Positions 14,765 to 22,395 of a stretch of 36,759 nucleotides of DNA are shown in pieces. The stretch comes from a virus, in the IMG/VR virus record IMGVR_UViG_3300009151_000181, positions 1 to 36,759 of that record; one strand, written 5' to 3'. The notes below the pieces were generated by a model that was not told the origin of the DNA, made no database searches, and saw only the letters and a list, made by a program, of their open reading frames with translations. Position 1 is the first letter of the stretch, and each line of letters starts with the position of its first letter. The position numbers and the translations under genes were made by a program.

Positions 14765-14962
14765 ATGTCAGAAAAAACAGAACCATTAACATTATCAATG
14801 AGCCAAGCTGATTTAAGTGTTATTGCAAGCGCAATGGAAAAAAATGTCACTGGATTACAGGAAGAATTTTCTACATTAGAAAAAAGAGCCATTATAATCA
14901 AACAAGAGATTGACCGTCAGGTAGCTATGCTTTCTATAATGAAATTGAAACTAGCAGAGTAA
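14765..14962 (+). CDS. Small coiled-coil protein (65 aa)
   Basis: TTAAAGGAAACC precedes the ATG. Residues 15-60 have heptad-like spacing (MEKNVTGLQEEFSTLEKRAI), so a short coiled coil is likely. It is followed by a GC-rich hairpin at 14984-14999. Function unknown. Confidence 0.68.
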   Translation: MSEKTEPLTLSMSQADLSVIASAMEKNVTGLQEEFSTLEKRAIIIKQEIDRQVAMLSIMKLKLAE

Positions 14963-14983
14963 TACTCAAGTATTACATTTTTA

Positions 14984-14999
14984 GCCCCTCTTTTGGGGC
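14984..14999 (+). terminator. GC-rich hairpin, weak terminator
   Basis: GCCCC / GGGGC with a 6-nt loop. T-rich sequence lies before rather than after the stem, so it would work better on the minus strand. It separates the late block from the early promoter array. Confidence 0.4.
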
Positions 15000-15016
15000 G
15001 ATCCCACACCCAAAAT

Positions 15017-15045
15017 TTGACAATAAATGGACATTGTGCTATAAT
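15017..15045 (+). promoter_or_regulatory. Early-type sigma70 promoter, array copy 1
   Basis: TTGACA (15017-15022), 17 bp, TATAAT (15040-15045). The spacer starts ATAAATGG. Downstream AGAATCTTAAACAGT is shared with the copies at 15940 and 36466. Confidence 0.85.
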
Positions 15046-15077
15046 AGAATCTTAAACAGTAAAGAAAAGGAAACGAA

Positions 15078-15350
15078 ATGTCAGCACTTACAGAATACAC
15101 ATTGGAAATCTACAAAATAGACAAGCGTACCAAAGAGGGTAAGCGACTGGTTGCAAAACAAGATTTTGCTCCTAGTACTAAAGACTACATTTCTTGTGTA
15201 GCCGAAGGTAAGCGTAAGTTGGGTTTAGTTGTTGAAGTGTTTGAGACCTTTGTTACCCGCAAAAACTTGATGGGTGGCAAGTCATTCCAAGAACGCTATG
15301 ACACTCCTTACTATTGCTCACCCTCAAGCGAATCGTACTGGTCAATGTAA
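15078..15350 (+). CDS. Small conserved early protein (90 aa)
   Basis: AAAGGAAACG precedes the ATG. The protein has an N-terminal strand (YTLEIYKIDKRTKEGKRLV) and ends FQERYDTPYYCSPSSESYWS, a tail I recall from T4-like phages of aquatic bacteria. It has a private strong promoter and is probably an early host-takeover gene. No biochemical function known. Confidence 0.8.
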   Translation: MSALTEYTLEIYKIDKRTKEGKRLVAKQDFAPSTKDYISCVAEGKRKLGLVVEVFETFVTRKNLMGGKSFQERYDTPYYCSPSSESYWSM

Positions 15351-15353
15351 AGG

Positions 15354-15382
15354 TTGACAATAAATGGATTTGGGTGTATAAT
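15354..15382 (+). promoter_or_regulatory. Early-type sigma70 promoter, array copy 2
   Basis: TTGACA (15354-15359), 17 bp, TATAAT (15377-15382), starting 3 bp after the previous stop codon. Spacer ATAAATGG then TTGGGTG. The predicted start near 15389 rules out the in-frame ATG at 15314 for the next gene. Confidence 0.85.
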
Positions 15383-15412
15383 ACTTGTATTGACTTAACT
15401 AAAGGACTAAAA

Positions 15413-15679
15413 ATGACTAAGAAAATCTCTATCAAAGTATTCGGTGATCCCGGACACGCTTGGGCACGTTTCCCCAAAGCTAAGTTGGTTAGTCTTGGTA
15501 TCGCTGATAAGATCACTCCTTACAGTTACCAAAATGGTACTAATGCTTTCCTTGAGGAAGACTGTGATTTGTCAACACTGATGGCAGTTCTTAAGGCCAA
15601 AGGTTATGAAGTAAAATTTAATGAGAGTTTTACCAACAAACAAAGCAAAATCCGCGGTTATTGCTCATACAAAATTTGA
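15413..15679 (+). CDS. Small conserved early protein (88 aa)
   Basis: The start at 15413 is chosen because it lies after the promoter and behind AAAGGAC. Sequence features: a VFGDPGHAWARFPKAKLVSL segment, ITPYSYQ, and LEEDCDLSTLMAVLKAKG. I recall similar short proteins from freshwater and marine phages. No catalytic motif. The next promoter starts inside its last codons (15676), showing how compact the array is. Confidence 0.8.
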   Translation: MTKKISIKVFGDPGHAWARFPKAKLVSLGIADKITPYSYQNGTNAFLEEDCDLSTLMAVLKAKGYEVKFNESFTNKQSKIRGYCSYKI

Positions 15680-15704
15680 CAATAAATGGGCATTGTGCTA
15701 TAAT
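15676..15704 (+). promoter_or_regulatory. Early-type sigma70 promoter, array copy 3, leaderless start
   Basis: TTGACA (15676-15681), 17 bp, TATAAT (15699-15704). Plus one falls at 15711, the A of the next ATG, and no Shine-Dalgarno sequence is present. This copy overlaps the stop of the preceding gene. Confidence 0.85.
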
Positions 15705-15710
15705 TCATTT

Positions 15711-15935
15711 ATGAAATCAAAAATCTTTATTAATCAACGTGACAATGACAAGTATTTCAAACAGAAAATGCCTACATGGCGCAATGGTTTCTGTGAAATA
15801 GTCCGTAATGTCACGATTGAAAAGGACCCGCACGACATTTACCTAGACGGTGAGTGGGGTTACATTACGGTCTATGGCCGTAAGATTTATGTCACACGGG
15901 CCGGCACTGAATTTGCATTTGAAATTCGTGGCTAA
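15711..15935 (+). CDS. Small early protein (74 aa), predicted leaderless
   Basis: The start at 15711 coincides with the predicted transcript start; an upstream in-frame ATG at 15621 would lie before the promoter. Sequence is beta-rich and charged (DIYLDGEWGYITVYGRKIYV). No recognised family. Confidence 0.72.
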   Translation: MKSKIFINQRDNDKYFKQKMPTWRNGFCEIVRNVTIEKDPHDIYLDGEWGYITVYGRKIYVTRAGTEFAFEIRG

Positions 15936-15939
15936 AAGG

Positions 15940-15968
15940 TTGACAATAAATGGTTTTGGGTGTATAAT
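15940..15968 (+). promoter_or_regulatory. Early-type sigma70 promoter, array copy 4
   Basis: TTGACA (15940-15945), 17 bp, TATAAT (15963-15968), 4 bp after the preceding stop. The leader carries AGAATCTTAAACAGTT and a CAGGAG ribosome-binding site. Confidence 0.85.
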
Positions 15969-16002
15969 AGAATCTTAAACAGTTAAACAACAGGAGTTAA
16001 AA

Positions 16003-16260
16003 ATGTCAGCATTAAACACATATCTGGTACGTAAGAACGCATACGCTACAATCTTTGGTGCTAAAGCACTTACTTTAGACAATGCTACTGACCGTCAGAA
16101 GATTGCCGATAGTATTGATTCAGATTTGAGTCCCGAGAATCTTACATGCGACGGCGAGTTGCCCCGTAGTTTGGTTCAGAAACGTTATAAGGAATTGACA
16201 AAGGCGGCACGTGAATTGCAAAAGTTGGACCCATCTGTTAAGTTTTACGAATTTGTTTAA
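16003..16260 (+). CDS. Small early protein (85 aa)
   Basis: CAGGAGTT lies before the ATG. Mostly helical, with a conserved-looking middle (DNATDRQKIADSIDSDLSPE) and a basic helix near the C-terminus. Not recognised. It heads an operon that continues through the OB-like protein at 16270 and the HFGVEE paralogues. Confidence 0.72.
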   Translation: MSALNTYLVRKNAYATIFGAKALTLDNATDRQKIADSIDSDLSPENLTCDGELPRSLVQKRYKELTKAARELQKLDPSVKFYEFV

Positions 16261-16269
16261 GGAGTAGAC

Positions 16270-16923
16270 ATGGCTCGCTATCAGAAACCCGTTCTTAATC
16301 TTGTGGCCGACAACGTGTGGGGTGCGGCATGTCAGGCACAACGATTCAATGGCAGTTATGTTAAGTTGAGTGTTTTGACTGAAGAAGACAAATCCTCTAA
16401 CAAACTATCCAATAGTCAACTGATAGAAACTTTCATGGTTGATTCTAGTTTGATTACTGAAGAAGACATGGCACAAGGCAAAAAAGTTCGTGCTTTTTAT
16501 CAAGCATTCACTTTCAAAATCTTGCAAGGCAAACACCTAAATGATTTTGACAATACTGCAATGGTGATTGCCAATCGTGATGTTATCACTAGCAATTATG
16601 ATGTTGCGGTTATCGCTAGTTTGCCTAGTTGCTATGAACGTGGTGTTAAGCGTCAATCAGTAGACCGGCGTATTAACTTTGCACGTGGTGGCTTTATAGG
16701 TTCTCTTGGTAAGAAGGTTTCAACAAGTGTTGAAGTATTGAGGTCAGTGTACTCACAAACTTACAATGTAAATTTTGTAACCGGTATCAATAGTGATGAC
16801 CAAGTTGTATTCTTTGCTTACAAGAAAGAATTGGAAGCAGGAAAGATGTACGACATTTACGGCAATGTGAAAGCACACCGTGATACTACAACCCAACTTA
16901 ATCGTGTAAAGGTGATTGCATGA
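16270..16923 (+). CDS. Conserved phage protein with OB-fold-like C-terminus
   Basis: 217 aa, with GGAG before the start. Residues about 165-217 (DDQVVFFAYKKELEAGKMYD, then VKAHRDTTTQLNRVKVI) resemble a recurring phage and plasmid module, G-x-x-V-x-F-x-x-x-x-x-L-x-x-G then G-x-V-K-x-H-x-x-x-x-x-T-x-L-x-R-V, which looks like an OB-type nucleic-acid-binding strand set. The N-terminal half is not recognised. A role in early DNA or RNA transactions is inferred. It ends in an ATGA overlap with the next gene. Confidence 0.7.
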   Translation: MARYQKPVLNLVADNVWGAACQAQRFNGSYVKLSVLTEEDKSSNKLSNSQLIETFMVDSSLITEEDMAQGKKVRAFYQAFTFKILQGKHLNDFDNTAMVIANRDVITSNYDVAVIASLPSCYERGVKRQSVDRRINFARGGFIGSLGKKVSTSVEVLRSVYSQTYNVNFVTGINSDDQVVFFAYKKELEAGKMYDIYGNVKAHRDTTTQLNRVKVIA

Positions 16924-17147
16924 ATACAGAATTGATTCAGAAATTAGAGTCGCAATGTATCGTCCGTGAAATGCGAGGTACTAATGCGTTTGATAATTAT
17001 ATGGTTGATCGGTTCGATACTGAAAAGTTTGCAGAACTGATTGTTAAAGAATGTGACCGATATGCACGTAGTGCATGGGAACATGGCCCGTTGTTAGGTA
17101 GAGATTTACTAATCCATTTTGGAGTTGAGGAGATGAATGATGAATAA
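16920..17147 (+). CDS. KFAELIV...HFGVEE family paralogue (75 aa)
   Basis: Contains KFAELIVKECDRYAR and near the end LLIHFGVEE, the signature shared with genes at 18061, 18387 and 18569. Such short helical proteins are common, often repeated, in phages and have no assigned function. The codons for FGVEE include GGAGTTGAGGAG, which acts as the ribosome-binding site for the next gene. Confidence 0.78.
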   Translation: MNTELIQKLESQCIVREMRGTNAFDNYMVDRFDTEKFAELIVKECDRYARSAWEHGPLLGRDLLIHFGVEEMNDE

Positions 17148-17370
17148 AGATATGCAAATTTTGTTTAAGCAAGCAGGTGGTTATATTGAAACTGATGAAG
17201 AGGGTAATATTTTTACCTATGCACATGATTTTGATCCTGAACAATTTGCCCGATCACTAGTTATGGAGTGCTATCAGACATTAATCAATCATGGTTATAC
17301 GGATGCGGCACATGTGTTAGAAACAGAGTTTGCTGAAGAATGGCAAAAATATGAATTTCCGGAGATTTGA
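17137..17370 (+). CDS. Diverged member of the same family (77 aa)
   Basis: Starts inside the previous gene at 17137 (a second ATG follows at 17140). QFARSLVMECYQTLINHGYT corresponds to KFAELIVRECA in its neighbours, but the HFGVEE tail is replaced by TEFAEEWQKYEF. Probably a diverged paralogue. Confidence 0.7.
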   Translation: MMNKDMQILFKQAGGYIETDEEGNIFTYAHDFDPEQFARSLVMECYQTLINHGYTDAAHVLETEFAEEWQKYEFPEI

Positions 17371-17371
17371 A

Positions 17372-17500
17372 ATGACAAATTTATTAGTGGGTTTTATTCT
17401 TGGTATTGTTGTCTCAACGGTAGGCTTTAGTGGTATCGCTAAGATGGCTGACAGAGGCGTGGACAAGGTTAAAGAAGTAACCATCGAACAAGCCAAGTGA
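17372..17500 (+). CDS. Small single-span membrane protein (42 aa)
   Basis: MTNLLVGFILGIVVSTVGFS forms one membrane segment, then a charged amphipathic helix. CCGGAGA lies 10 nt before the start. I recall short proteins with FILGIVVxTVGFSG from T4-like phages. Role unknown; a holin function is not supported, as there is only one span and no lysis neighbour. Confidence 0.65.
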   Translation: MTNLLVGFILGIVVSTVGFSGIAKMADRGVDKVKEVTIEQAK

Positions 17501-17529
17501 AATTTAAACGCAAACAACTGGAGGATAAA

Positions 17530-17955
17530 ATGGGTCTAGATATGTATGCTTATGTTGCCGGCCGAAAAGGTCAACAAAGTGAATATTATGAAACTGCTGA
17601 GTTTGACAAAACCATGAATGAGTTTGTAAGCAATACGGTGAATAAACCATATGAGATTGCTTATTGGCGTAAACATCCTAATCTACATGGTTGGATGGAA
17701 CGTCTTTGGGAGCGCAAAGGAAAACCCGGTGCAGGAGAAACTGAAACATTCAATGGCATTGAGTTAGAACTAAACTGGGATGACTTGGATGAGCTTGAAC
17801 GAGCAGTACGACACGGTCAACTTCCAGACACACAGGGTTTCTTCTTTGGGAATCCTGCAGACAGTCATTACTATGAGCAAGACCTTGAGTTTGTAAACAA
17901 CGCTAAGGCAGAAGTGTTCTTAGGATTGAAAGTATTTTACAACAGTAGCTGGTGA
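17530..17955 (+). CDS. Conserved MGLDMY-type phage/bacterial protein (141 aa)
   Basis: The ATG at 17530 is chosen because it follows GGAGGATAA and gives the typical N-terminus MGLDMYAYV. The pattern continues with EIAYWRKHPNLHGWMERLW, a middle acidic helix, GFFFGNP and KVFYNSSW at the end. This family is widespread in phages and bacteria, sometimes misnamed phosphoglycerate kinase in databases; no enzymatic motif of that kind is present. Function unknown. Confidence 0.82.
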   Translation: MGLDMYAYVAGRKGQQSEYYETAEFDKTMNEFVSNTVNKPYEIAYWRKHPNLHGWMERLWERKGKPGAGETETFNGIELELNWDDLDELERAVRHGQLPDTQGFFFGNPADSHYYEQDLEFVNNAKAEVFLGLKVFYNSSW

Positions 17956-18068
17956 TGTATATCACAAATAAATACGATTCAGTTAGGTTGCCATATAGCG
18001 AAGAAATGTTAGAATGGTTATTGGCAACTTATCCTAAATCACAATATAGAGTAGTAGAAGATGAATGA
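17955..18068 (+). CDS. Micro-protein (37 aa)
   Basis: Its ATG overlaps the previous stop by one base (TGATG), and its own stop overlaps the next gene. MYITNKYDSVRLPYSEEMLE, then an aromatic helix and an acidic end. The ATAAATAC string inside it (17967-17974) resembles a late promoter, but it lies in codons for TNKY. Confidence 0.5.
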   Translation: MYITNKYDSVRLPYSEEMLEWLLATYPKSQYRVVEDE

Positions 18069-18390
18069 AAATATCAAAGCAGGTGCAGATATTCACGCCG
18101 GTGACGGTGGATACAGTTTAGGCACACAAGAAAAGCATGACGAGTTTGTCAAAGGTCGTAATCAATCATTAGGTAAGATGCGAATTCGAGAATTAATGAC
18201 GCAAGCTGGTACTGACACTAGCGGTAAGTGGATGGGTATTGAACATGCTGAAAAGTTCGCCGAGTTGATTGTTAGGGAATGTGCCAATCATTGTGATTTA
18301 CTATTAGATCATAAGATTAGTTCAGAATGGTCAAGAGGAACACACGATTGTTCCAGAGCGATTAAACAACATTTCGGAGTTAAAGAATGA
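18061..18390 (+). CDS. KFAELIV...HFGVKE family paralogue (109 aa)
   Basis: Longest copy. An N-terminal extension (residues 1-55) precedes EKFAELIVRECANHCDLLLD and the tail IKQHFGVKE. Its last 18 nt, TTCGGAGTTAAAGAATGA (18373-18390), hold both the ribosome-binding site and the overlapping start of the next gene. Confidence 0.78.
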   Translation: MNENIKAGADIHAGDGGYSLGTQEKHDEFVKGRNQSLGKMRIRELMTQAGTDTSGKWMGIEHAEKFAELIVRECANHCDLLLDHKISSEWSRGTHDCSRAIKQHFGVKE

Positions 18391-18572
18391 ACGAACGAAT
18401 TTTAGAATTAGCAAGACAAGTATGGCCTGATCCTAATACCAGCCATGTCAATCACAAAAAGTTCGCCGAGTTGATTGTTAGGGAATGTATGGACACGGTG
18501 GCTAATTGTAAAGGTACAACCAAATTTGACCATTGGAATACAATCAAAGAACATTTCGGAGTTGAAGAATGA
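18387..18572 (+). CDS. KFAELIV...HFGVEE family paralogue (61 aa)
   Basis: MNERILELARQVW, then KFAELIVRECMDTV and IKEHFGVEE. ATGA-coupled at both ends. The 18-nt tail cassette is at 18555-18572. Confidence 0.78.
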   Translation: MNERILELARQVWPDPNTSHVNHKKFAELIVRECMDTVANCKGTTKFDHWNTIKEHFGVEE

Positions 18573-18766
18573 ACGAACGAATTCGACAACTTGCTGAACA
18601 AGTGGATAAAGAGTTCAATAGTCCTTATGACAGGCACAAAGCAATTGAGAAGTTTGCTTTGTTAATTGTGAAAGAATGTCAGAAATTAAATTCAAAAGAA
18701 TTGTCAATCACGGCCATTGAACGGTTGCTACCATTGTATAAAGAACATTTCGGAGTTGAAGAATGA
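18569..18766 (+). CDS. KFALLIV...HFGVEE family paralogue (65 aa)
   Basis: MNERIRQLAEQVD, then KFALLIVKECQKL and YKEHFGVEE. It shares its first bases (ATGAACGAACGAATT) with the previous copy, indicating recent tandem duplication. The tail cassette is at 18749-18766. Confidence 0.78.
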   Translation: MNERIRQLAEQVDKEFNSPYDRHKAIEKFALLIVKECQKLNSKELSITAIERLLPLYKEHFGVEE

Positions 18767-18888
18767 TTCCATGGTATAAGAAATTATTGCTTATGATTAT
18801 AGCACCTTTTATTATTGGTGCTTGGTGTGTAATGAATCCCCGTAAAGTATGGGTACAGGCTAAAAAAGATTTTGGAGTTAAAGAATGA
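18763..18888 (+). CDS. Small membrane protein ending in FGVKE (41 aa)
   Basis: MIPWYKKLLLMIIAPFIIGA gives one membrane span, followed by a basic segment and the terminal FGVKE. It lacks the KFAELIV core but has acquired the same tail, whose DNA (TTTGGAGTTAAAGAATGA, 18871-18888) carries the ribosome-binding site and start of the DNA ligase. Confidence 0.65.
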   Translation: MIPWYKKLLLMIIAPFIIGAWCVMNPRKVWVQAKKDFGVKE

Positions 18889-20231
18889 GTGCAAGTTGGA
18901 TTAATAAATTAAATGAATCAGATAGCCGTCTTCATAAGGAAGATATTATCAAACAAGCATTAGAGGCAAGTGTCCTCGGTAGCATTAATAGTCAAGTGTT
19001 TTTAGGCTTTCTCAAAGCCTGTTACAATCCCTACGTAACATTTGGTGTCAAACAGATTCCTGACACAGTTGGTATTGTTGATGCAGAAAATCCCTGGACT
19101 GAATTCAATGAATTAATGGTGCAACTTAGTCACCGTAGGTTGACAGGTCATGCCGCACGTGATGCTATTCAAAGTACGGCTGAACGATTTGATAGTGATG
19201 AATGGAATACATTCTTAGCACCTATATTGCGTAGGGACTTACGTGCAGGTATCAGTGATAAAACAATCAACAAAATTTGTAAGGGCACTGACTACGAGAT
19301 TCCAATCTTTGGTTGCCAACTAGCAACTAACAGTGAAGGTCGTCCTGAGATGAAGGGTACGAAACGTCTTGAGCCTAAGTTGGATGGTGTTCGTGCATTG
19401 TTCACTGTTATCCCCAGTGACTTTGATATCACTGTAGTTTGCTACAGTCGCAACGGTAAAGTGTTTGAGAACTTTGGTCACATCGAAAATCAGATTCACG
19501 ACAATTGGACCAAGATGGTTCGTGCGTGTAATGGTGTAGACCAAGGTCGTAGTCTCGTTGATGGTTTTGTACTTGACGGTGAAGTGATTGGACATAGTTT
19601 CCAAGAACTTATGCGACAAGCACGCCGAAAAACTGACGCACAGGCAGAGGATAGTGTATTAAACATCTTTGACATTATCCCTCTCGCAGACTTCCGTCGA
19701 GGTCATTGGAACGCACAATTGCGTAAGCGTATTGCTTTGCTTGATAGTATGCGCCCAGTTGTTGATACAATGCCCAATGTTGAACTACTGCCACACATCA
19801 TGGTTGACTTAGATACAGCCGCAGGTAAGGATCAACTTGAGCGTTATGCTAAGGACAACGTTAATGCAGGATTTGAAGGCATTATGATTAAAGAATTAGA
19901 AGCCCCATATCAGTGCAAGCGTAGCACTGATTGGATGAAGTGGAAGCCCACTATTACTGTAGACTTAGAGGTTGTAGGTGTTGAAGAAGGTACTGGACGT
20001 AATCTTGGACGCTTGGGAGCACTTGTTTGTGCAGGTGTAGATGATGGGAAAGAAATTTCAGTCAATGTTGGTAGTGGCTTTAGTGACGGTGATAGAGATG
20101 ATTACTGGAATAATCGCAATCTGGTCATTGGCAGAACTTGTGAGGTACTGTGTGATGTGATTACACAAAACCAAGATGGTACATACAGTTTGCGCTTTCC
20201 ACGCTTTGTTAGATTCCGTGATGACAAATAA
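18885..20231 (+). CDS. ATP-dependent DNA ligase
   Basis: 448 aa. Motif I is EPKLDGVR, with K165 as the adenylated lysine. Motif III is LDGEVIG, motif IV GFEGIMIK, and motif V MKWKP; an OB-fold domain follows (EVVGVEEGTGRNLGRLGALV). The N-terminal 130 residues form the DNA-binding helical domain (SHRRLTGHAARDAI, RRDLRAGI). It seals nicks in phage DNA and would pair with the 5' exonuclease at 4953 in Okazaki fragment processing. Size is near T4 gp30 (487 aa). Its start overlaps the preceding stop and uses the GGAG in the FGVKE tail codons. Confidence 0.93.
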   Translation: MSASWINKLNESDSRLHKEDIIKQALEASVLGSINSQVFLGFLKACYNPYVTFGVKQIPDTVGIVDAENPWTEFNELMVQLSHRRLTGHAARDAIQSTAERFDSDEWNTFLAPILRRDLRAGISDKTINKICKGTDYEIPIFGCQLATNSEGRPEMKGTKRLEPKLDGVRALFTVIPSDFDITVVCYSRNGKVFENFGHIENQIHDNWTKMVRACNGVDQGRSLVDGFVLDGEVIGHSFQELMRQARRKTDAQAEDSVLNIFDIIPLADFRRGHWNAQLRKRIALLDSMRPVVDTMPNVELLPHIMVDLDTAAGKDQLERYAKDNVNAGFEGIMIKELEAPYQCKRSTDWMKWKPTITVDLEVVGVEEGTGRNLGRLGALVCAGVDDGKEISVNVGSGFSDGDRDDYWNNRNLVIGRTCEVLCDVITQNQDGTYSLRFPRFVRFRDDK

Positions 20232-20234
20232 ATA
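20227..20234 (+). promoter_or_regulatory. Late promoter AATAAATA, predicted leaderless start
   Basis: AATAAATAC overlapping the ligase stop. T4 spacing puts the start at 20240, exactly the A of the next ATG. No ribosome-binding site is present. Confidence 0.6.
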
Positions 20235-20239
20235 CATGT

Positions 20240-20791
20240 ATGATAATAGAACCTGTATGCCATAAATTGTTTCAAGTAACTGATATATTACCTGAATCAG
20301 CATGTGAAGAAATTAAAAATCTTAATTGGTTAAATTTACCGGCTGAAAGTCCTCCCTTACAAGAACTGATGATACGTAAAAGAATCAAAGATGAAGAAAT
20401 TCCAACTTTAGTTAAAATAAATCAATTACTTGAAAAGCATGGAAAGGAAATAGGCAAACTGCTAAATCTTAAGTTTAATCACATACGCACACTTTGGTGG
20501 TTAGACTTACCCGGATTTACATCGGGTATTCATATTGATAGTACAGGTTGCCCTGCATTGCAAGCATATTGGATCGGTCCTAGTAGTGAGTATGGTACAC
20601 ATTTTTATACTACCGGAGATTACATTCCCAAACCTGCTAATTTAATTAAAGGTTTTGACTTTATTCCAAACACCGGCTATTTAAATGATTTAGCAGGGTC
20701 TGATTCTGAAAAAATATATCACGGGATGTTAAATCCTGTACCCGAAAATACTTTCAGAATATCTTCCTATACTCAGTTTTGGACTGAGTAA
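20240..20791 (+). CDS. 2OG-Fe(II) oxygenase-like protein
   Basis: 183 aa. H98-x-D100 in GIHIDSTGCPALQAYWIG and H161 in KIYHGMLNPV form the iron triad; R173 in ENTFRISSYTQF fits the 2-oxoglutarate binding arginine. Such proteins hydroxylate or demethylate nucleic acids, proteins or small molecules and are common in aquatic T4-like phages; the substrate is unknown. The predicted mRNA is leaderless. Its last codons form a terminator hairpin. Confidence 0.78.
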   Translation: MIIEPVCHKLFQVTDILPESACEEIKNLNWLNLPAESPPLQELMIRKRIKDEEIPTLVKINQLLEKHGKEIGKLLNLKFNHIRTLWWLDLPGFTSGIHIDSTGCPALQAYWIGPSSEYGTHFYTTGDYIPKPANLIKGFDFIPNTGYLNDLAGSDSEKIYHGMLNPVPENTFRISSYTQFWTE

Positions 20792-20795
20792 TTTT
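20771..20795 (+). terminator. Terminator hairpin overlapping the end of the oxygenase gene
   Basis: ACTCAGT / ACTGAGT perfect 7-bp stem, 5-nt loop, followed by AATTTT. The stem encodes the last codons of the protein. Confidence 0.6.
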
Positions 20796-20805
20796 ACCAA
20801 TTTAA

Positions 20806-20834
20806 TTTACAACAAGTTATATTGATGTTACAAT
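20806..20834 (+). promoter_or_regulatory. Sigma70-type promoter
   Basis: TTTACA (20806-20811), 17 bp, TACAAT (20829-20834), one mismatch in each hexamer. Start near 20841, with ACGGAG before the ATG at 20867. Confidence 0.6.
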
Positions 20835-20866
20835 CGTAGCATCATAAACTAATTACGGAGAACATA

Positions 20867-22162
20867 ATGGTAACAATCGTTAAACATGAGTGGCATCAAC
20901 ATGATAGACAATATGCAATTGAAATTGATGAAACACTATTAAGTGAAATCTATTCTGACTTAGATGAAGATGAGATTAAACAAAAACTCGCAGAAATTGA
21001 ATCCGGTGAACTCGACTACGAAGAAGTTTTTAGCGATGCCAGCGAAAATGATGTTGACATTGAATGGGAATTTCAATATGATGATTGTTGGACTGACCGT
21101 AAGGGTGGGTATGATGTTACCTACGAACTAGGTGATGAAGACAGTTGGCACAGTGAACCTGAATCTGATCCGCCAACGCACAAGTGTACCAACTGTAAAT
21201 TTGAGGGTACCGAGTATGAGGGACAGTGGACATGGGAAGACAAAGACGGAAATGAATTAGATATAGCAAAGTATGTGTGCAAATATTGCGAGAGCGACTT
21301 GGCATTGACTGAGTTTGGTATTCAGAAAAAGAAAGAATCTGACGAACGTTCTGCACGTTGGGACACTGAAGCTAGCAATGAAGAAGACGAACTAGTTGAT
21401 GCTGTTGAATTAGAGGAAGCATTAGAAGAACTTAAAACAGAATTTGAAAAATTGTCAACAGAAGATAAAATTCCTGCAAAGTGGCCCTTTGATAATCTTG
21501 TTCTCAAAGAGGATGAAGAAGAAGATTTATTGAAAGAAGTTTATCCAGAAGATACTTACACAATTCGTATCTGGGGTCGTACACGTGAGATTGGCGTTCA
21601 CAAGATTAAGAAAGCACAATACGAATACTGGAGTGATGAAGACCACGAAAGTGATTTAAGTGATGCACTCAATGAGAATTATGATTACGAAGAAAATGGT
21701 ACTCCCAAAGCGGCACAGTTTGATTTACCTTACTATGAGTACCAAGACAAACATTCATTCTGGGGCTTTGATCAAGATGATACTCATATGACTATCACTA
21801 ATAGTGAAGGTGAAGAAATCTATGAAGGTGACTTAGAATCATTCTTTAGTGAAGCACACGGTGAAGAAGATAGTCGTTGGGAAACATCAGAAGAACTTGA
21901 AGAACTCTATCCAGAACATCTAGGTAAGGGTTACTGGTTGATGTGGACTCAAGGTGGTAAGGGCAGTTGTATTCAAACAAGTATTGAAGGTGTGTTCGAA
22001 CCCAAGAAACTTAAAGCACTTAACTGGGATGTTCAAGGTACAAGCGTTGTTACCCGATTAGTATATGACGGTGATGAACTTGATGACGAGGGCATGGATA
22101 GTGAACATGACAACTGGCGAGGTCAGTGGTCGCAGTTTGATGTATATCATAACAAGAAATAA
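20867..22162 (+). CDS. Very acidic protein with a zinc-ribbon-like insert
   Basis: 431 aa, very rich in Asp and Glu throughout. C-x2-C pairs in KCTNCKF (near 107) and YVCKYCES (near 137) suggest one zinc ribbon. Other landmarks are a long acidic helix (EEALEELKTEFEKLSTEDKI), YTIRIWGRTREIGVHKI and a C-terminal WLMWTQGGKGSCIQ. I do not recognise the family. Strong negative charge can reflect DNA mimicry, but the regular pattern could equally be an ordinary multi-domain cytoplasmic protein. It has its own sigma70 promoter and leads a three-gene unit. Confidence 0.72.
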   Translation: MVTIVKHEWHQHDRQYAIEIDETLLSEIYSDLDEDEIKQKLAEIESGELDYEEVFSDASENDVDIEWEFQYDDCWTDRKGGYDVTYELGDEDSWHSEPESDPPTHKCTNCKFEGTEYEGQWTWEDKDGNELDIAKYVCKYCESDLALTEFGIQKKKESDERSARWDTEASNEEDELVDAVELEEALEELKTEFEKLSTEDKIPAKWPFDNLVLKEDEEEDLLKEVYPEDTYTIRIWGRTREIGVHKIKKAQYEYWSDEDHESDLSDALNENYDYEENGTPKAAQFDLPYYEYQDKHSFWGFDQDDTHMTITNSEGEEIYEGDLESFFSEAHGEEDSRWETSEELEELYPEHLGKGYWLMWTQGGKGSCIQTSIEGVFEPKKLKALNWDVQGTSVVTRLVYDGDELDDEGMDSEHDNWRGQWSQFDVYHNKK

Positions 22163-22164
22163 TC

Positions 22165-22395
22165 ATGGCATATAAAACAATTTACACAGAGGTTGAAGTT
22201 GATGTTGACTTGTCAGAGTTTGACGATAGTGAATTGATTGACGAACTAGAATCACGCGGTATAAGTCAAGTGAGTAATCCATCAGACATTAAAAATTTAC
22301 TAGAAGCAATTTGGTTGAAACGCCGTAATGGCAATACTGATTATCAAAATGAGTTAGAACAACTGATTTGGATGGGACTTGGTAAAGTTTTATGA
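22165..22395 (+). CDS. Small acidic conserved protein (76 aa)
   Basis: Starts 2 nt after the previous stop. YTEVEVDVDLSEFDDSELID followed by ELESRG is a pattern I recall from many phage and prophage proteins. The C-terminal half is helical. Function unknown. ATGA overlap with the next gene. Confidence 0.75.
   Translation: MAYKTIYTEVEVDVDLSEFDDSELIDELESRGISQVSNPSDIKNLLEAIWLKRRNGNTDYQNELEQLIWMGLGKVL

Noticed and set aside
15017-15968. TTGACAATAAATGG repeats read as iterons or transposon ends
   Set aside because: Each copy is followed by TATAAT at exactly 17 bp and by a gene start, so promoter function explains them fully.
17967-17974. AATAAATA as a late promoter
   Set aside because: Lies in codons of the 37-aa gene, and no gene start is at the spacing seen for the others; probably chance.
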